A stretch of 7,415 nt of DNA from Phycisphaerae bacterium (GTDB lineage Bacteria; Planctomycetota; Phycisphaerae; UBA1845; PWPN01): the NCBI GenBank assembly GCA_003557125.1, contig PWPN01000170.1, positions 1-7,415 of the forward strand, read 5' to 3'. This document shows, in pieces, positions 6,328 to 7,415 of this stretch. The notes below the pieces were generated by a model. The model saw only the letters and a list, made by a program, of their open reading frames with translations, was not told the origin of the DNA and did no database searches. The first letter of the stretch is position 1; every line of letters begins with the position of its first letter. The position numbers and the translations under genes are program-made.

Positions 6328-6606
6328 TCAGTCGATACGGACGATCGAGTCGAGCGATCCGAACTCGTTGGGTGCGTGCGCTTCGCCTTCCGAGTCGTGC
6401 ACCCATTCTCCATCGACGAGGAATTTGTAGCGGTATTCGCCGGGAGACAAATTGATCCGCTTGCGGAACGAGCCATCCTTCTGGCGGGCCATCTTGCCGT
6501 TCTCGGGGTTCCATTCATTGAATGTGCCGGCCAACAGGACCTTCTGGCAGGAGTTGCCGGGTGCGTAGACAAAGGTGACCTGCGATTTTCCCTTGCGAAT
6601 GATCAT
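6328..6606 (-). CDS. Small stand-alone glycogen-binding domain protein (AMPK-beta/CBM48 type)
   Basis: The 92-residue product consists of little more than one carbohydrate-binding domain of the CBM48/AMPK-beta (isoamylase early-set) type, which binds glycogen or related alpha-glucans. The motif order is typical: VLLAGTFNEWNP (23-34), DGSFRKRINLSPGEYRYKFLVDG (44-66, beta strands), GEWVHD (66-71) and APNEFGS (78-84). Trp32, Lys61, Trp68 and Asn80 sit where the sugar-contacting residues of AMPK-beta domains lie. No signal peptide or catalytic domain is present, so it is presumably cytoplasmic. The start at 6604-6606 is preceded by AAGGGTGGAG, a plausible ribosome-binding site, and the first strand begins a few residues later, so the protein appears complete rather than a remnant. 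Its partner is unknown: no glycogen enzyme is in the window. It may target a glucan or regulate a separate enzyme. Confidence 0.88.
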   Translation of the reverse strand: MIIRKGKSQVTFVYAPGNSCQKVLLAGTFNEWNPENGKMARQKDGSFRKRINLSPGEYRYKFLVDGEWVHDSEGEAHAPNEFGSLDSIVRID

Positions 6607-6662
6607 CGCTCCACCCTTCTTTCTTGTAGATATCCTGGCCTGTCACGACCTCAAGGTGCGCT

Positions 6663-6691
6663 ATTCTAAATGGACAACCGTTCGGTTTCCA
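6663..6691 (-). promoter_or_regulatory. Candidate sigma70-type promoter for the CBM48 gene
   Basis: On the minus strand TGGAAA (6686-6691) is followed after 17 bases by TAGAAT (6663-6668), four and five of six matches to the -35 and -10 consensus. Transcription would begin near 6656, about 50 bases before the start codon. This suggests the gene need not depend on transcription coming from gltD. Confidence 0.5.
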
Positions 6692-6697
6692 TCATCT

Positions 6698-6721
6698 TAC
6701 GCCGATTTCGGGATCGGCGTA
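6698..6721. terminator. Hairpin between gltD and the CBM48 gene; possible terminator or operator
   Basis: TACGCCGAT (6698-6706) pairs perfectly with ATCGGCGTA (6713-6721) around TTCGGG, a nine-base stem. It lies about 60 bases past the gltD stop and just upstream of the candidate CBM48 promoter. It has no T-run on either strand, so a classic intrinsic terminator is not supported. A Rho-assisted stop or a binding site for a dimeric regulator are alternatives. Confidence 0.4.
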
Positions 6722-6783
6722 CCCATGGTCACATATTGTATGGGCATTGTGCTACAGCCGCACTGCAACCTTACTATGAAACA

Positions 6784-7415
6784 TCATAGCATCGGGAGAT
6801 CGCCGGGGCCTTTGGTGGGAAGTTCGGTCTCGCCCATGAGGTAGTGATCGACGCTACGGGCGGCCTCGCGCCCTTCGCTGATCGCCCAGACGACGAGGGA
6901 TTGGCCTCGCGACATGTCACCGCAGGCGAACACGCCGGGCACGCTCGTGCGGTAGTGCGCGTCGGTCTGCACGTTACGGCGCGCGTCGAGCGCGAGGTCG
7001 AGTTGCTCGATGACGCCGCCGGTCTCCGGGCCGACGAAACCCAGGGCCAACAGGACCAGGTCGGCCGACCAGACGCGCTGCGTGCCGGGGATCTCCGTCA
7101 TCGCGGGGCCCGTACCGTCGGCGGACGCGCTCCATTGGACAGCCACGGTCTCGACGCCCGTGACACAGCCTCCTTCGCCGACGAAACGTTTCGTGAGGAT
7201 GCTCCATTTTCGCTCGACGCCTTCGCGATGCGAACTGCTCGTGCGGAGTTTCATCGGCCAATAGGGCCACGGCTGATGCGCGGGGCGTTCCTCGGAGGGC
7301 TGACCGAGCAGCTCGAACTGCGTGACGCTCGCTGCCCTGTGCCGATTCGATGTTCCCACGCAGTCCGAACCCGTGTCGCCGCCGCCGATGACGACGACGT
7401 GCTTTCCGCTCGCCA
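6784..7415 (-). CDS. gltD: Glutamate synthase small (beta) subunit, C-terminal part, cut by window edge
   Basis: GltD passes electrons from NADPH through FAD to the large subunit GltB, which converts glutamine and 2-oxoglutarate to glutamate. The last 209 residues are present; about 270 N-terminal residues, with the iron-sulfur and first FAD parts, would be beyond the right edge. The open frame enters from the edge with [18 protein letters not shown], the NADPH-binding dinucleotide fold (GGGDTG). Then come [10 protein letters not shown] and PWPYWP, which are typical of the subfamily with FELLPQP-like segments, [14 protein letters not shown], and the C-terminal FAD-binding [29 protein letters not shown]. 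The tail ends DLPML at a TGA (6784-6786). A GTG at 7357-7359 is internal, not a start. No frameshift is seen. Whether gltB is adjacent cannot be known from this window. Confidence 0.95.
   Translation of the reverse strand, partial: ASGKHVVVIGGGDTGSDCVGTSNRHRAASVTQFELLGQPSEERPAHQPWPYWPMKLRTSSSHREGVERKWSILTKRFVGEGGCVTGVETVAVQWSASADGTGPAMTEIPGTQRVWSADLVLLALGFVGPETGGVIEQLDLALDARRNVQTDAHYRTSVPGVFACGDMSRGQSLVVWAISEGREAARSVDHYLMGETELPTKGPGDLPML

Noticed and set aside
5876..6572. Overlapping minus-strand frames of 154 and 212 codons covering the CBM48 and yjbQ region
   Set aside because: They are out-of-phase shadows of the two real genes and show no family motif.
6328..6606. CBM48 gene as a fragment of a glycogen branching enzyme
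   Set aside because: It has its own ribosome-binding site, a clean stop and a complete domain, and no remnant of a catalytic domain follows downstream.
6774..6789. CTATGA-AACA-TCATAG small inverted repeat at the gltD stop
   Set aside because: The stem is only six mostly A/T pairs, overlaps the stop codon and is expected by chance at this length.

Overview
The window most resembles a chromosomal segment of a GC-rich, diderm bacterium, and I lean towards Planctomycetota. Three things point that way. It encodes a BamA-type outer-membrane assembly protein. It has an intergenic cluster of short hairpin repeats of a style I recall from planctomycete genomes. Its longest unrecognised gene is a protein built of long TPR units with NNRG cores, also a style I associate with that phylum. 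The phylum is an inference; nothing here fixes a genus.

Layout from left to right. (1) The minus strand carries the N-terminal glutaminase part of an asparagine synthetase, asnB, cut off by the left window edge. (2) A 284-base divergent intergenic region holds a near-consensus sigma70-type promoter for the next gene. (3) The plus strand carries a complete BamA/Omp85 protein with signal peptide, five POTRA domains and a 16-strand-type barrel. (4) A 349-base intergenic stretch is packed with short inverted repeats and C/G runs. (5) The plus strand carries a 704-residue cytoplasmic protein: an unassigned helical N-terminus, a coiled coil, two ordinary TPR-like units and then eight exact-length 47-residue TPR-like units. 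(6) A convergent minus-strand YjbQ-family gene overlaps the end of the TPR gene by 20 bases. (7) The minus strand then carries a small stand-alone glycogen-binding (AMPK/CBM48-type) domain protein. (8) The minus strand ends with the C-terminal 209 residues of the glutamate synthase small subunit, gltD, cut off by the right edge.

The genes do not form one obvious operon. AsnB and GltD are both part of glutamine/glutamate nitrogen metabolism but lie at opposite ends, separated by envelope and unassigned genes. BamA stands alone behind its own promoter. The yjbQ, CBM48 and gltD genes are codirectional, but gaps of about 180 to 220 bases containing promoter-like sequences separate them, so they may be separate units.

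The most unusual item is the TPR gene. Its eight 141-base units keep exact length and show a mosaic of shared sub-blocks, including a nearly identical block repeated 282 bases apart and out of phase with the unit boundaries. This indicates recent unequal exchange or gene conversion. Its start lacks a Shine-Dalgarno sequence and lies just behind a TATAAA box, so the message may be leaderless. I found no RNA genes, CRISPR arrays, insertion sequences or recognisable defence operon.
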